64,000 nucleotides of DNA from Burkholderia sp. SRS-46 (GCF_004343775.1 NZ_PTXL01000003.1:736884-800883); one strand, 5' to 3'; shown: positions 45,808-55,608, counted from the first letter of the stretch. The notes: a model not told the origin generated them from the sequence alone. Numbers and translations: made by a program.

Positions 45808-47271
45808 ATGAAATCGGCGCCGTCGAATAGCGCGTGCAACCGTCCGCAGCGGCGCGTTGCCGCCCGTATGACCCTTGCCGCATGCGCGTGGCTCGCCAGC
45901 GCCGGCGCGTTCGCGGCGACGACCGACGCGCAACCCGAAGCGCCCGAGGCCGATCTCGCGATCCAGGCCAAGCCCACCAACATGTGGACCGGCATCTGGA
46001 CCCGCCAGACGCTGCTGGGCGACATGGGCGGCATCCGCCCGTGGCTCGGCCGGTACGGCGCGACGCTGCTGATCACCGAAACCAGCGAATACCTCGCGAA
46101 CGTGCGCGGCGGCCTGAACCGCGGCGGCACCTACGACGGCCTGACGACCGCCACGCTGTCGGTCGATACGCAGAAGGCGATCGGGCTGCCGGGCGGCACG
46201 TTCAATGCGAGCGCGCTGCAGATCCACGGCCGCAACCTGAGCACCGCCAACCTCGGCACGCTGAACACCGCGAGCGGCATCGAGGCGCAGGATACGACCC
46301 GCCTGTGGGAGCTCTGGTACCAGCAGTCGTTCCTCGACAAGCGCGTCGACGTGAAGATCGGCCAGCAGAGCCTCGACCAGGAATTCATCGTCAGCACCTA
46401 CGCGAACACGTTCCTCAATACGATGTTCGGCTGGCCCGCGCTGCCGTCGTACGACCTGCCGAACGGCGGCCCCGCGTATCCGCTCGCGGCGCTCGGCGTG
46501 CGCGTGCGCGCGCAGCTCACGCCGAAACTCACCGCGCTCGCGGGCGTGTTCGACGGCGATCCGCTCGGCAACAACCCGAACAACCTGAGCGGCACCAACT
46601 TCAACCTGCACAACGGCGCGCTCTATATCGGCGAACTGCAGTACGCGCTCAACCAGCCGTCGGAAGGCGAGATGGATACGGGCCACTCGAACGGCCTGCC
46701 GGGCACCTACAAGATCGGCGTCTGGTATCACAACGGCCGCTTCGCCGACCCGCGCAACGGCACCGACGGCGCGTCGCTTGCCGATCCGGCGTCGAACGGC
46801 AACGCGCAGCAGCACCACGGCAACTACAGCTTCTACGCGGTGGCCGACCAGATGATCTGGCGTCCGGACCCGAGCGGCGCGAAGAGCCTCGGCGTGTTCG
46901 CGCGCGTGATGGGCGCGCCCGGCGACCGCAACCTCGTGAGCTTCGCGGCGAACGCCGGCGTCGTGCTGAAGGCGCCGTTCGAAGGCCGCGACAACGACAG
47001 CGTCGGCCTCGCCGTCACCTACATCGAGGTCGGCAACCACGTGACGTCGCTCGACCGCGACCAGCTCGCGTTCTCCGGCGGCCCGTACGGCGTGCGCACC
47101 CGCGAGACGACCGTCGAGGCGACCTACCAGTACCAGGTCAACCCGTGGTGGGTGATCTCGGCGGACGCGCAGTACACGTTCAACGCCGGTGCCGGCCAGA
47201 ACCCGAACGACCCGACCCGGCCGCTGCGCAACACGTTCGTGCTCGGCGCGCGCACGGTCGTCACGTTCTGA
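45808..47271 (+). CDS. OprB-family outer-membrane porin
   Basis: A 487-residue porin: basic start and signal peptide ending AGAFA near residue 36, then a 16-strand OprB-type barrel with GDMGGIRPWLGRYGATL, YQQSFLDKRVDVKIGQQSLDQEFI and ending FVLGARTVVTF (terminal Phe). OprB porins normally pass sugars; here the gene leads a putative iron-import operon behind a Fur-like site, so a ferric complex or small heme-like molecule may be the true substrate. Followed after 68 bp by the beta-propeller gene. Confidence 0.85.
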   Translation: MKSAPSNSACNRPQRRVAARMTLAACAWLASAGAFAATTDAQPEAPEADLAIQAKPTNMWTGIWTRQTLLGDMGGIRPWLGRYGATLLITETSEYLANVRGGLNRGGTYDGLTTATLSVDTQKAIGLPGGTFNASALQIHGRNLSTANLGTLNTASGIEAQDTTRLWELWYQQSFLDKRVDVKIGQQSLDQEFIVSTYANTFLNTMFGWPALPSYDLPNGGPAYPLAALGVRVRAQLTPKLTALAGVFDGDPLGNNPNNLSGTNFNLHNGALYIGELQYALNQPSEGEMDTGHSNGLPGTYKIGVWYHNGRFADPRNGTDGASLADPASNGNAQQHHGNYSFYAVADQMIWRPDPSGAKSLGVFARVMGAPGDRNLVSFAANAGVVLKAPFEGRDNDSVGLAVTYIEVGNHVTSLDRDQLAFSGGPYGVRTRETTVEATYQYQVNPWWVISADAQYTFNAGAGQNPNDPTRPLRNTFVLGARTVVTF

Positions 47272-47339
47272 TCGACGGCACCCGCCTCGTGATTCGTTTT
47301 CGCGCGCCGGATGCCGGCGCGCCTCCCAGGAGATTCCCC

Positions 47340-48473
47340 ATGCTTGAATCCGCACCGCTGCGCCGTGTCGCGACGGGCGCGCTGGCCACGCTCGCGCTGG
47401 CCGCCGCCGTCACCGCGCACGCGGAGCCGCAAGGCTTCCTCGAAACGCTGCATCGCCACGCGACGCTCGTCAACACGGTGCCCGACAACGGCGACCAGAA
47501 CCCGTACGCGATCGCCGTCGCGCCCGTGTCGGCCGGCACGATCCAGAAAGGCGACGTGCTCGTCGACAACTTCAACAACGCCGCGAACCTGCAGGGCACC
47601 GGCAGCACGATCGTCGACTACCGCCCGTCGACGAAGCAGCTGAGCCTGTTCGCGTCGATCCCGCGCGACCTGAAGGCGTGCCCGGGCGGCGTCGGCCTGT
47701 CGACCGCGATGACGATGCTGAAGTCGGGCTGGGTGATCGTCGGCAGCACGCCGAGCAACGACGGCACGACCAACACCAAGGGCGCCGGCTGCCTGATCGT
47801 GCTCGATCCGCACGGCAAGGTCGCGGCGACCTGGTCGACGCCGAACATCAACGACCCGTGGGGCAACATGGCCGTGGTCGACCGCGGCGACACCGCGACG
47901 CTGTTCGTCAGCATGGCCGGCTTCGGCGTCGGCGGCGCCGACGGCAATCCGCCGGTCTTCAAGCAGGCGACCGTGCTGCGTCTCGATCTGGCGATCGCCG
48001 ACGGCCAGCCGCCCGCGATCAAGCAGGAAACGGTGATCGCGAGCGGGCTCGGCGCGCAGGCCGACAAGGGCGTGTTCCTGGTCGGCCCGACCGGCCTCGC
48101 GCTGTCCGGCGACCAGAAGAAGCTGTACGTGTCGGATGCGATCGGCAACCGCATCGTCGAGATCGACGATCCGCTCACGCGCGACACCAGCGCGGGCGTC
48201 GGCCGCCAGGTCACCGCCGACGGCTTCCTGCGCCGCCCGCTCGCGCTTGCCACCGCGCCGAACGGCCACCTGCTCGCGACCAACGCGCAGAACGGCCAGG
48301 TCGTCGAGATCGACCCGGTCGCCGGCAAGCAGCTCTACGCACGCTGGATCAATACCGACAAGGCGCAAGTGCCGCCCGGCAACGGCAACCTGTTCGGCAT
48401 CGCGATGACGCCGGAAGGCGACGGCTTCTATTTCGTCGCGGACGACGTCAACACGCTGTTGCTCGCGAAGTAA
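47340..48473 (+). CDS. Exported beta-propeller (NHL/YVTN-like) protein
   Basis: A 377-residue exported protein (signal peptide ending VTAHA near residue 28). Propeller-like repeats include GPTGLALSGDQKKLYVSDAIGNRIVEID and PLALATAPNGHLLATNAQNGQVVEID. The CPGGVG and GAGC cysteines could form a disulfide. AGGAG precedes the ATG. It lies between the porin and Dyp peroxidase genes, so it probably handles or senses a ligand in the periplasm. Function unknown. Confidence 0.65.
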   Translation: MLESAPLRRVATGALATLALAAAVTAHAEPQGFLETLHRHATLVNTVPDNGDQNPYAIAVAPVSAGTIQKGDVLVDNFNNAANLQGTGSTIVDYRPSTKQLSLFASIPRDLKACPGGVGLSTAMTMLKSGWVIVGSTPSNDGTTNTKGAGCLIVLDPHGKVAATWSTPNINDPWGNMAVVDRGDTATLFVSMAGFGVGGADGNPPVFKQATVLRLDLAIADGQPPAIKQETVIASGLGAQADKGVFLVGPTGLALSGDQKKLYVSDAIGNRIVEIDDPLTRDTSAGVGRQVTADGFLRRPLALATAPNGHLLATNAQNGQVVEIDPVAGKQLYARWINTDKAQVPPGNGNLFGIAMTPEGDGFYFVADDVNTLLLAK

Positions 48474-48484
48474 CGGAGCGGATC

Positions 48485-49780
48485 ATGGCAGACGATCTCA
48501 ACCCGCCGCCGCGCCCCGCGCGACGCGGCTTCCTGAAAGCCGGCGGCGCGGCGGTGGCGGCGGGCCTCGCGGCCGCGTCGATGCCCGCCGCGCGCGCGGC
48601 CGATGCGCCGGCACCGGCTCCGGACCCGCACGACGGCATCGAGCCGTTCTACGGCAAGCACCAGGGCGGCATCACGACGCAGCAACAGCGCCACGCGTAT
48701 TTTGCGGCGCTCGACCTGACGACGACCCAACGCGCGGACGTGATCGCGCTGCTGAAGACCTGGACCGACGCCGCCGCGCGGATGACGCGCGGCGAGACCG
48801 CGCAGCCGCTCGTCACGACCGGCGGCGACGATGTTGCGCCGGCCGATGGCGGCGATGCGCTCGGCCTCGGCCCCGCGCGGCTGACGCTCACGTTCGGCTT
48901 CGGCCCCGGCCTGTTCGCGCTCGCCGGCAAGGACCGCTACGGCCTTGCGAAGCGCCGGCCCGCCGCGCTCGTCGACCTGCCGCGCTTCAACGGCGACCAG
49001 CTGCTGCCGGAGAAGACCGGCGGCGACCTGTTCATCCAGGCCTGCGCGGAAGACGCGCAGGTGGCCTTCCACGCGGTGCGCCAGCTCGTGCGCCTCGGCG
49101 CGAAGGCGGCGCAGATGCGCTGGGGGCAGGCCGGCTTCACGTCCGGCAAGCCCGGCGAGACGCCGCGCAACCTGATGGGCTTCAAGGACGGCACGATGAA
49201 CCCGTCGATGTCCGATCCGGCCGCGATGAACGAATTCGTGTGGGCCGGCGGCGAAGGCCCGGCCTGGATGAACGGCGGCACCTACACGGTCGTGCGCCGC
49301 ATCCGCATCACGCTCGAGCACTGGGACAACACGGAGCTCGGCTTCCAGGAGCAGGTGGTCGGCCGCCACAAGTACAGCGGCGCGCCGCTCGGCCAGAAGC
49401 ACGAGTTCGAAGCGCTCGATCTCGACGCGGCGGACAAGGACGGCAACCCCGTCATCCCCGACAACTCGCACGCGCGCCTCGCGTCGCCGCAGCTGAACAA
49501 CGGCGCGCAGATCCTGCGCCGCGCGTTTTCGTACAACGACAGCGCGAACTTCTACATCGAGCGCTGGCCGCCGTGGCGCCAGCAGACCGAGTACGACGCG
49601 GGGCTGATGTTCGTCGCGCACCAGCGCGATCCGCGCAAGGGCTTCATCCCGATCAACGAGAAGCTCGCGAAGCTGGACATCATGAACCAGTTCACCACGC
49701 ACGTCGGCAGCGCGATCTTCGCGTGCCCGCCGGGCGCGCAACCGGGTTCGTTCATCGGCGCCGCGCTGTTCGACGCGTAA
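48485..49780 (+). CDS. Tat-exported Dyp-type peroxidase (EfeB-like)
   Basis: A 431-residue dye-decolorising heme peroxidase. The N-terminus has a twin-arginine signal (RPARRGFLKAGG). The Dyp motif GFKDGT has its catalytic Asp near 235; the proximal heme His is in DNSHARLASPQ (about 329). EfeB, the closest characterised relative, supports ferrous iron uptake and has been proposed to release iron from heme. It lies 11 bp after the propeller gene and 34 bp before an iron-binding ABC protein gene. Confidence 0.9.
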   Translation: MADDLNPPPRPARRGFLKAGGAAVAAGLAAASMPAARAADAPAPAPDPHDGIEPFYGKHQGGITTQQQRHAYFAALDLTTTQRADVIALLKTWTDAAARMTRGETAQPLVTTGGDDVAPADGGDALGLGPARLTLTFGFGPGLFALAGKDRYGLAKRRPAALVDLPRFNGDQLLPEKTGGDLFIQACAEDAQVAFHAVRQLVRLGAKAAQMRWGQAGFTSGKPGETPRNLMGFKDGTMNPSMSDPAAMNEFVWAGGEGPAWMNGGTYTVVRRIRITLEHWDNTELGFQEQVVGRHKYSGAPLGQKHEFEALDLDAADKDGNPVIPDNSHARLASPQLNNGAQILRRAFSYNDSANFYIERWPPWRQQTEYDAGLMFVAHQRDPRKGFIPINEKLAKLDIMNQFTTHVGSAIFACPPGAQPGSFIGAALFDA

Positions 49781-49814
49781 GCCGGCCATTCCGCATTCGT
49801 TTTTCGATTACGAC

Positions 49815-50849
49815 ATGCACACATCTCCTGTCCGCCGCCCGTTCGGGAACCTCGCCGCCGCGGCCGCCGCCGTGCTGATGCTGACCGGCGCGCTGCACGT
49901 GACGCGCGCGCGCGCCGACACGCTCACGCTGTACAACGCGCAACACGAGCAGGTGGTCAATCGCCTCGTCAAGGACTTCGAAGCGCAAACCGGCATCAGC
50001 GTGAAGGTGCGTTCGGGCGAAGGCCCGGCGCTGGCCGCGCAGCTCGTCGCGGAAGGCGAGCGCACGCCCGCCGACGTCTACTTCACCGAGAACTCGCCCG
50101 AACTGGTGCTGCTCGATCGCAAGGGACTGCTCGCGAAGGTCGACGCGGATTCGCTGAAGGCCGTGCCGGCACGCTTCAACGCGACCGACGGCAACTGGCA
50201 GGGCGTGCTCGCGCGCGAAAGCGTGCTGATCTACAACACCGCGAAGCTGCAGTCGCAAGCGCTGCCCGTGGCGCTGCTCGATCTCGCGAAGCCGGAGTGG
50301 AAGGGCAAGGTCGGCATTGCGCCGAGCGACGCCGATTTCCTGCCGCTCGTGAGCGCGGTGCTCGCGCTGCACGGCGAAGCCGCGACGCTGCAATGGCTGA
50401 AGGGCCTCAAGACCAACGCGCAGATCTTCGACGACGAGGAGGGCGTGGCGGCGGCCGTCAACCGCGGCGGCGTGGTCACGGGCCTCGTCAACAACTATTA
50501 CTGGGATCGCCTGCATGCCGAGCTCGGCGACAAGGCGACGCGCAGCGCCGTGCATCACTTCACGCACGGCGATGTCGGCGGCGTCGTCAACGTGTCGGGC
50601 GCAGCCGTGCTGAAAGCGTCGAAGCGTGCGGCCGCCGCGCAGAAGTTCGTCGCGTACCTGGTCAGCGAGCGCGCGCAGCAGCTGATGGCGACGAGCCATG
50701 TGAGCTTCGAGTATCCGCTGCGCCCGGGCGTCGCGCCGGATCCGATCCTGAAGCCCTTCAACGAGCTGAGCCCGCCGTCGCTGACCTTCGAACAGCTCGG
50801 CGACGACAGCCAGGCCGGCAAGCTGCTGCGCCAGGCCGGCCTGCTCTGA
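49815..50849 (+). CDS. Ferric-iron ABC transporter, substrate-binding protein
   Basis: A 344-residue periplasmic protein of the FutA/AfuA/FbpA class: signal peptide to about residue 34 (VTRARA), then TLTLYNAQHEQVVNRLVKDFEAQTGI with the typical YNAQHEQ start, DVYFTENSPELVLL, and VNNYYWDRLHAE carrying the paired Tyr residues that bind Fe3+. It is followed by permease and ATPase genes with 2 and 35 bp gaps. Confidence 0.88.
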   Translation: MHTSPVRRPFGNLAAAAAAVLMLTGALHVTRARADTLTLYNAQHEQVVNRLVKDFEAQTGISVKVRSGEGPALAAQLVAEGERTPADVYFTENSPELVLLDRKGLLAKVDADSLKAVPARFNATDGNWQGVLARESVLIYNTAKLQSQALPVALLDLAKPEWKGKVGIAPSDADFLPLVSAVLALHGEAATLQWLKGLKTNAQIFDDEEGVAAAVNRGGVVTGLVNNYYWDRLHAELGDKATRSAVHHFTHGDVGGVVNVSGAAVLKASKRAAAAQKFVAYLVSERAQQLMATSHVSFEYPLRPGVAPDPILKPFNELSPPSLTFEQLGDDSQAGKLLRQAGLL

Positions 50850-50851
50850 GC

Positions 50852-52459
50852 ATGAGCGACGCGGTTCCCGCCGGCGCGCCCGGCACCCCCGGCACGTCCT
50901 GCGCGGCCGCCGCCGGGCGCCGGCGCGCGCCGCGCGCGCTCGTCGCGGCGGCGGCCTGCGGGCCGCTCGCGATCCTGCTGCCGATCGGCTTCACGCTGTA
51001 TCGCGCGGCGAGCTTCGGCACGCCGCAGGACGTGCTCGACCTGCTGTGGCGGCCGCTCGTCGGCGAACTGCTCGCCAATACCCTGCTGATCACGCTCGCG
51101 ACCACGCTCGCCTGCGCGGTGCTCGGCACGGCCGTCGCCTGGTTCGTCGAACGCACGACGCTGCCGTGGCGGCCGCTGTGGGCCGCGATCGCCGCCGCGC
51201 CGCTCGCGGTGCCGCCGTTCGTCACGAGCTACGCGTGGGTGTCGATCAGCGCCGACCTGCAGGATTTCGTCGGCGCGCTGATCGTCGTGACGTCCGCGTA
51301 TTTCCCGCTCGTCTACCTGCCGGTCGCCGCCGCGCTGCGCGAACTCGATCCGGCGCTCGAGGAAAGCGCGCGCACGCTCGGCTGCTCGCCGCGCCGGATC
51401 TTCTTTCGTGTCGTGCTGCCGCAGCTGCGCCCGGCGCTGTTCGGCGGCATGCTGCTCGTCGCGCTCGGCGTGCTGTCCGAGTTCGGCGCATTCATGCTGC
51501 TGCGGTTTCGCACCTTCACCACCGAGATCTATGCGGAATACCGCACGTCGTTCGACGGCGGCGGCGCGGCGCTGCTCGGCTGCGTCCTGATCCTGCTGTG
51601 CCTCGCGTGCGTGGCCGTCGAGGCGCGCGCGCGTGGCCAGGCCCGTTACGGGCACACGCACCGCGCGGCGCGGCGGGCGGCGATGCGATACGAACTCGGC
51701 GCGTGGCGCGGCGCGGTGGTCGCGGGCTTCGTGCTGCTGACGGCCGCCACGCTCGGCGTGCCGCTCGCGACGATCGGCTACTGGCTCACGCAGCAGGGCG
51801 CGGCGGCCGTCACGCCCGCCGACGTATCGCCCGCGCTGCTGTGGCAGGCGTCGCTGGCGTCCGCCGGCTACGGCCTGGCCGCCGCCGCGCTGACGACCCT
51901 GCTCGCGCTGCCCGTCGCGTTCCTGCTGGTACGCTTCCCGGGCCGCGTCGCCGCCGCGTTCGAGCGCATCGTGATGACCGCGCAAGGCGTGCCGAGCCTC
52001 GTGATCGCGCTGGCGCTCGTGTCGCTGACGGTGCGGCTGCTCGAGCCGCTCTACCAGAGCGCGCCGATGCTGATCGGCGCCTACGCGATCCTGTTCCTGC
52101 CGCTCGCCGTCGTCAGCGTGCGGGCGGCCTTCGCGCACGTGCAGACGCAGCTCGAGGAAACCGCGCGCGTGCTCGGCCTCGGCTGGCGGCAAACCTTCAT
52201 GCGGGTCGTGCTGCCGCTCGTGGCGCCGGGCGTCGGCGCGGCGGCGACGATGGTGTTCATCTCGGTCGTCACCGAACTGAATGCGACGCTGCTGCTGTCG
52301 CCCACCGGCACGCGCACGCTCGCGACCCAGGTGTGGAGCGACACGTCGCAGCTCGCGTTCGCGGCCGCGGCGCCGTACGCGGCGCTGCTGGTCGCGCTGT
52401 CGCTCGGCGCGTCGGCGGTGCTGTTCCTCTTCGTCGGCCGCGCTTCCGTGCGCGCGTGA
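50852..52459 (+). CDS. Ferric-iron ABC transporter, fused permease
   Basis: A 535-residue permease made of two fused BPD_transp_1 halves, about 12 membrane segments, as in FbpB/AfuB. EAA-loop-like sequences appear in each half: EESARTLGCSPRRIFFRVVLPQLRPALFGG and EETARVLGLGWRQTFMRVVLPLVAPGVGA. The ATG is 2 bp after the binding-protein stop. Imports Fe3+ delivered by the binding protein. Confidence 0.88.
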   Translation: MSDAVPAGAPGTPGTSCAAAAGRRRAPRALVAAAACGPLAILLPIGFTLYRAASFGTPQDVLDLLWRPLVGELLANTLLITLATTLACAVLGTAVAWFVERTTLPWRPLWAAIAAAPLAVPPFVTSYAWVSISADLQDFVGALIVVTSAYFPLVYLPVAAALRELDPALEESARTLGCSPRRIFFRVVLPQLRPALFGGMLLVALGVLSEFGAFMLLRFRTFTTEIYAEYRTSFDGGGAALLGCVLILLCLACVAVEARARGQARYGHTHRAARRAAMRYELGAWRGAVVAGFVLLTAATLGVPLATIGYWLTQQGAAAVTPADVSPALLWQASLASAGYGLAAAALTTLLALPVAFLLVRFPGRVAAAFERIVMTAQGVPSLVIALALVSLTVRLLEPLYQSAPMLIGAYAILFLPLAVVSVRAAFAHVQTQLEETARVLGLGWRQTFMRVVLPLVAPGVGAAATMVFISVVTELNATLLLSPTGTRTLATQVWSDTSQLAFAAAAPYAALLVALSLGASAVLFLFVGRASVRA

Positions 52460-52494
52460 GCGGCGGCACGTCCGGCTTTTTCTCCGACCGACCC

Positions 52495-53568
52495 ATGAGC
52501 GAACTTCGACTCTCCGGCATTTCCAAATCCTTCGGCGCGCATGCGGTCCTGCACGACATCGACCTGACGGTGCAGCGCGGCAAGCTGGTCGCGCTGCTCG
52601 GCCCGTCGGGCAGCGGCAAGACCACGCTGCTGCGGATTCTGTGCGGCTTCGAACGCGCGGAGCGCGGCATCGTCGAGATCGACGGACGCTGCGTCGCATC
52701 GGCCGACACGCATGTGGCGCCCGAACGGCGCCGGATCGGCTACGTGCCGCAGGAAGGCGCGCTGTTTCCGCATCTGACGGTGGCCGACAACATCGCATTC
52801 GGGCTGCCGCGTGCGGCGCGGCGGCGGCATCATCGCGTCGGCGAACTGCTCGAAATGGTCGGCCTGCCGGCCGCGTATGCGAGCCGCGCGCCGCAGCAGC
52901 TGTCCGGCGGCCAGCAGCAGCGCGTCGCGCTGGCTCGTGCGCTTGCGCCCGAGCCGTCGCTCGTGATCCTCGACGAACCGTTCTCGGCGCTGGATACGTC
53001 GCTGCGCCACGAGACCCGCAACGCGGTTGCGGCCGCGCTCGCGGAAGCCGGCGCGACGTCGGTGCTCGTCACGCACGACCAGCCGGAAGCGATGACGCTC
53101 GGCGATGAAGTCGCGGTGCTGTGGCAGGGCCGGCTCGTGCAGACCGCGACGCCGCAGCGGCTCTACCGGCAGCCCGTCACGCGCGACATCGCATCGTTCG
53201 TCGGCCAGGCGGTGCTGCTCGCGGGGCACGTGCGCGACGGCCGCATCCGCTGCGCGCTCGGCGAGCTGCCGCTCATCGGCCCGTTGCCGGACGGTCCGGC
53301 CGACGCGATGCTGCGGCCCGAGCAGGTTCGCGTCGCTGGCGTGGACGATGCCGATGTGTCGCGCGGGCACCTGGCGCGCGTCGAGTCGGCGCAGTTCGGC
53401 GGACAGGACGCCGATGTGCTTGTGCGCCTCGTCGATGCGCCGGCCACGGTGGTGCGCGCGCGCGTGCCGGGGCATCGATGCCCGGCGGTGGGCGAGCGGG
53501 TCGCGCTCAGCGTCGATGGGGCGGTGATGGGGTATGCGTCGCCGGAACGGGTGGGCGGGGTCGAATAG
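52495..53568 (+). CDS. Ferric-iron ABC transporter, ATP-binding protein
   Basis: A 357-residue ATPase: Walker A GPSGSGKT (about 37-44), Q loop VPQEGALFPH, signature LSGGQQQRV, Walker B LVILDEP and His switch VTHDQ. A C-terminal TOBE-like domain (about 245-357) matches FbpC/PotA-type subunits. Last gene of the six-gene unit; ATG 35 bp after the permease stop. Confidence 0.9.
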   Translation: MSELRLSGISKSFGAHAVLHDIDLTVQRGKLVALLGPSGSGKTTLLRILCGFERAERGIVEIDGRCVASADTHVAPERRRIGYVPQEGALFPHLTVADNIAFGLPRAARRRHHRVGELLEMVGLPAAYASRAPQQLSGGQQQRVALARALAPEPSLVILDEPFSALDTSLRHETRNAVAAALAEAGATSVLVTHDQPEAMTLGDEVAVLWQGRLVQTATPQRLYRQPVTRDIASFVGQAVLLAGHVRDGRIRCALGELPLIGPLPDGPADAMLRPEQVRVAGVDDADVSRGHLARVESAQFGGQDADVLVRLVDAPATVVRARVPGHRCPAVGERVALSVDGAVMGYASPERVGGVE

Positions 53569-53642
53569 CGGACCTTGTCGGTGCGGCGCCTGGCATCGGC
53601 GCGGTTGCAGGGATCTCGATTCGACCCCTTGTCAGGCGGGTG

Positions 53643-53692
53643 TTGCGGGAGTAGGGCGATTTGGTTTATAAATGGAAATGATTCGCATTTTC
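53643..53692 (+). promoter_or_regulatory. FecI promoter with overlapping Fur-box-like site
   Basis: TTGCGG (53643-53648) and TATAAA (53667-53672) with 18-bp spacing form a plausible sigma-70 promoter. GGAAATGATTCGCATTTTC at 53674-53692 matches the Fur box at 13 of 19 positions and would cover the transcription start. About 40 bp before the fecI-like ATG. Confidence 0.6.
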
Positions 53693-53730
53693 CTTACTGT
53701 TTGCCGCCATTGATGTGAAGGGACTGATTC

Positions 53731-54258
53731 ATGACCGCCGCCCAGATCGCCCTGCATCAGGACGTACACGCCCTTTACCGTGACCATCATGGCTGGCTGC
53801 AGGGTTGGCTGCGCCGGCGGCTGGGCGATGCCGTCGATGCCGCCGATCTCGCCCACGACGCATTCCTGCGCCTGATCGTCAAACCCGCCCCCAAAGGATT
53901 CGGCAGCGATGTCGAAGCGCGTGCCTATCTGCGCACGATGGCGCAGGGGATGTGTATCGACCTGTGGCGCCGTCGCCAGGTCGAGCAGGCATGGCTGGAT
54001 TCGCTGGCCGCCCAGCCTGAGCCCTGCGAACCTTCGCCGGAGCACCGCGCGATCGTCATCGAAACGCTGATGGAGATCGGCGCGCTCATCAGCCGATTGC
54101 CGGACAAGGCGAGACGGGCCTTCATCATGGCGCAGATCCACGAATTGCCCACGCGCGAGATTGCCGGCGAGCTGGCCGTTTCCGAACGCATGGTGCAAAA
54201 GTACCTCGCCCAGGCCATGCTGCAGCTCGCGCTCGTCGATGCCGGGCTGACGCATTGA
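53731..54258 (+). CDS. fecI: FecI-type ECF sigma factor
   Basis: A 175-residue extracytoplasmic-function sigma factor. Region 2 (DLAHDAFLRLI, then EARAYLRTMAQGMCIDLWRRR) and region 4 (LPDKARRAFIMAQIHELPTREIAGELAVSERMVQKYLAQAM) are typical of the FecI subgroup for TonB receptors. It should transcribe the downstream receptor gene once FecR relays the signal. Upstream Fur-like box: iron-controlled. Stop and fecR start are 3 bp apart. Confidence 0.93.
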   Translation: MTAAQIALHQDVHALYRDHHGWLQGWLRRRLGDAVDAADLAHDAFLRLIVKPAPKGFGSDVEARAYLRTMAQGMCIDLWRRRQVEQAWLDSLAAQPEPCEPSPEHRAIVIETLMEIGALISRLPDKARRAFIMAQIHELPTREIAGELAVSERMVQKYLAQAMLQLALVDAGLTH

Positions 54259-54261
54259 CCC

Positions 54262-55269
54262 ATGGCGGCGACGGTTCCCCCATCCGCCTCTCAAAGTGGC
54301 GTCCAGGCAGATTTCGAGAGCCTCGAACAAGCGGCTCACTGGTATGCCGCGTTGTATGCCGACGGCGCTGAGGGCGAACGCCGTGAAGCCTGGGCGCGCT
54401 GGCTGGCGGAGCGCCCCGAGCATCGGTGCGCGTGGGCACACATCGAGCAAGTCAGCCGCCGGTTCGAGGCGTTACGGGCCGAGGGCGAGCGCGAGGCGGC
54501 CGCGGTCGCCGTGCATGTTTCCGCCAGACGCACGGCAGGCCGCCGCCAGGTGCTCGGCTGCCTGGCGGCGCTGGGCGGGACGGGGCTCGCGGGATGGCTG
54601 GCATGGCGCCACACGATGCTGCCGGAGCGCCTGGTCGCGTGGCGATCGGACTATCGCACGGGCGTGGGCGAACGACGCGACGTCCTGCTGGCCGACGGCA
54701 CGCGCGTCTGGCTGAACACGGCGAGCGCACTCGACGTCGATTACAGCGGCGCGCAGCGCCTGCTGACGCTGAAGGCGGGCGAAATGCTCGTCGACACCGG
54801 GAAGGACCGCCAGGGGCGGCCATTTTTCGTCGACACGCCGGCTGGCCGGATGCAGGCATTGGGCACCCGCTTCACCGTGCAGCAGACGGATCGCTTCACG
54901 TTGCTGGCCGTGTTCGACGGGCGGGTCAGGATTCGCAACCGGTCGGGGCGCGTGGAAATCGTGACGGCCGGCGAGCAGCGGCAATTCACGGCTGTCGATA
55001 TGTCTGGCGCGGCCCAGGCGGACCCCGCGCGTGAAGCCTGGTCCCGCGGCGTCATTCTCGCCGAGGACATCACGCTCGATGCGTTGACGAGCGAACTGAG
55101 CCGTTACCAGCTCGGACACATCAGCGTCGACCCGAGGGTGGCAGGGATCCGGGTGGTCGGTCGCTTCCCGGCAAACAATCCGGACCAGGTGCTCGCCATG
55201 CTCGAGCGCGACCTGCCGATTCGGGTGCGTCGCACCCTTCCGTGGTGGACCACGATCGACGTCAAATGA
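54262..55269 (+). CDS. fecR: FecR-type anti-sigma / sigma regulator
   Basis: A 335-residue FecR protein: cytoplasmic N-terminal DUF4880-like part (AAHWYAALYADGAEGERREAWARWLAERPEHRCAW), one membrane segment (VLGCLAALGGTGLAGWLAW, about 93-112) and a periplasmic FecR domain (DVLLADGTRVWLNTASALDVDYSG ... FFVDTPAGRMQALGTRFTV). It holds the sigma factor inactive or primed until the receptor signals. Directly after fecI and 339 bp before the receptor gene. Confidence 0.93.
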   Translation: MAATVPPSASQSGVQADFESLEQAAHWYAALYADGAEGERREAWARWLAERPEHRCAWAHIEQVSRRFEALRAEGEREAAAVAVHVSARRTAGRRQVLGCLAALGGTGLAGWLAWRHTMLPERLVAWRSDYRTGVGERRDVLLADGTRVWLNTASALDVDYSGAQRLLTLKAGEMLVDTGKDRQGRPFFVDTPAGRMQALGTRFTVQQTDRFTLLAVFDGRVRIRNRSGRVEIVTAGEQRQFTAVDMSGAAQADPAREAWSRGVILAEDITLDALTSELSRYQLGHISVDPRVAGIRVVGRFPANNPDQVLAMLERDLPIRVRRTLPWWTTIDVK

Positions 55270-55608
55270 CGCGCGGGGCCTTGCCCGACGCCCGTTCCCG
55301 GCGGGCCGGCCGAGCGACCTCAAAAAAATATCCGAATTCGGTTCGCGTTTCCGTTCCTCATCCGGTTAACAGATGAAAGAGGATCATCCGGCAATCGGTC
55401 CGCGCGTTGAATGCGGATCCGGCGCCCCGGAGCAGGGCGTCCGGCGACTGAGCTGACCGCGCCCGTTTCCGGCCGCGGCCGTTGCGACTACGGTGCATTC
55501 GTCATGGCGGGCGGCCCGGATATCCGGTGCGGCGCGCCGGGCCTGACGCCGCGCGATGCGTGATGGACCTCTTCCTTGGCAACTTCCACCTCCGGGGAAA
55601 ACCGTCTC
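55270..55608. other. Intergenic before FecA-type receptor gene
   Basis: 339 bp. Holds the palindrome CCGAATTCGG (55332-55341) in an AT-rich patch and, presumably, the FecI-dependent promoter, which I could not pinpoint. Short frames here are not supported as genes. Confidence 0.4.

Noticed and set aside
53557..53628. Inverted repeat GGGGTCGAA ... TTCGACCCC around the end of the ABC ATPase gene
   Set aside because: Loop of about 54 nt and first arm inside the coding region make a terminator or operator role doubtful.
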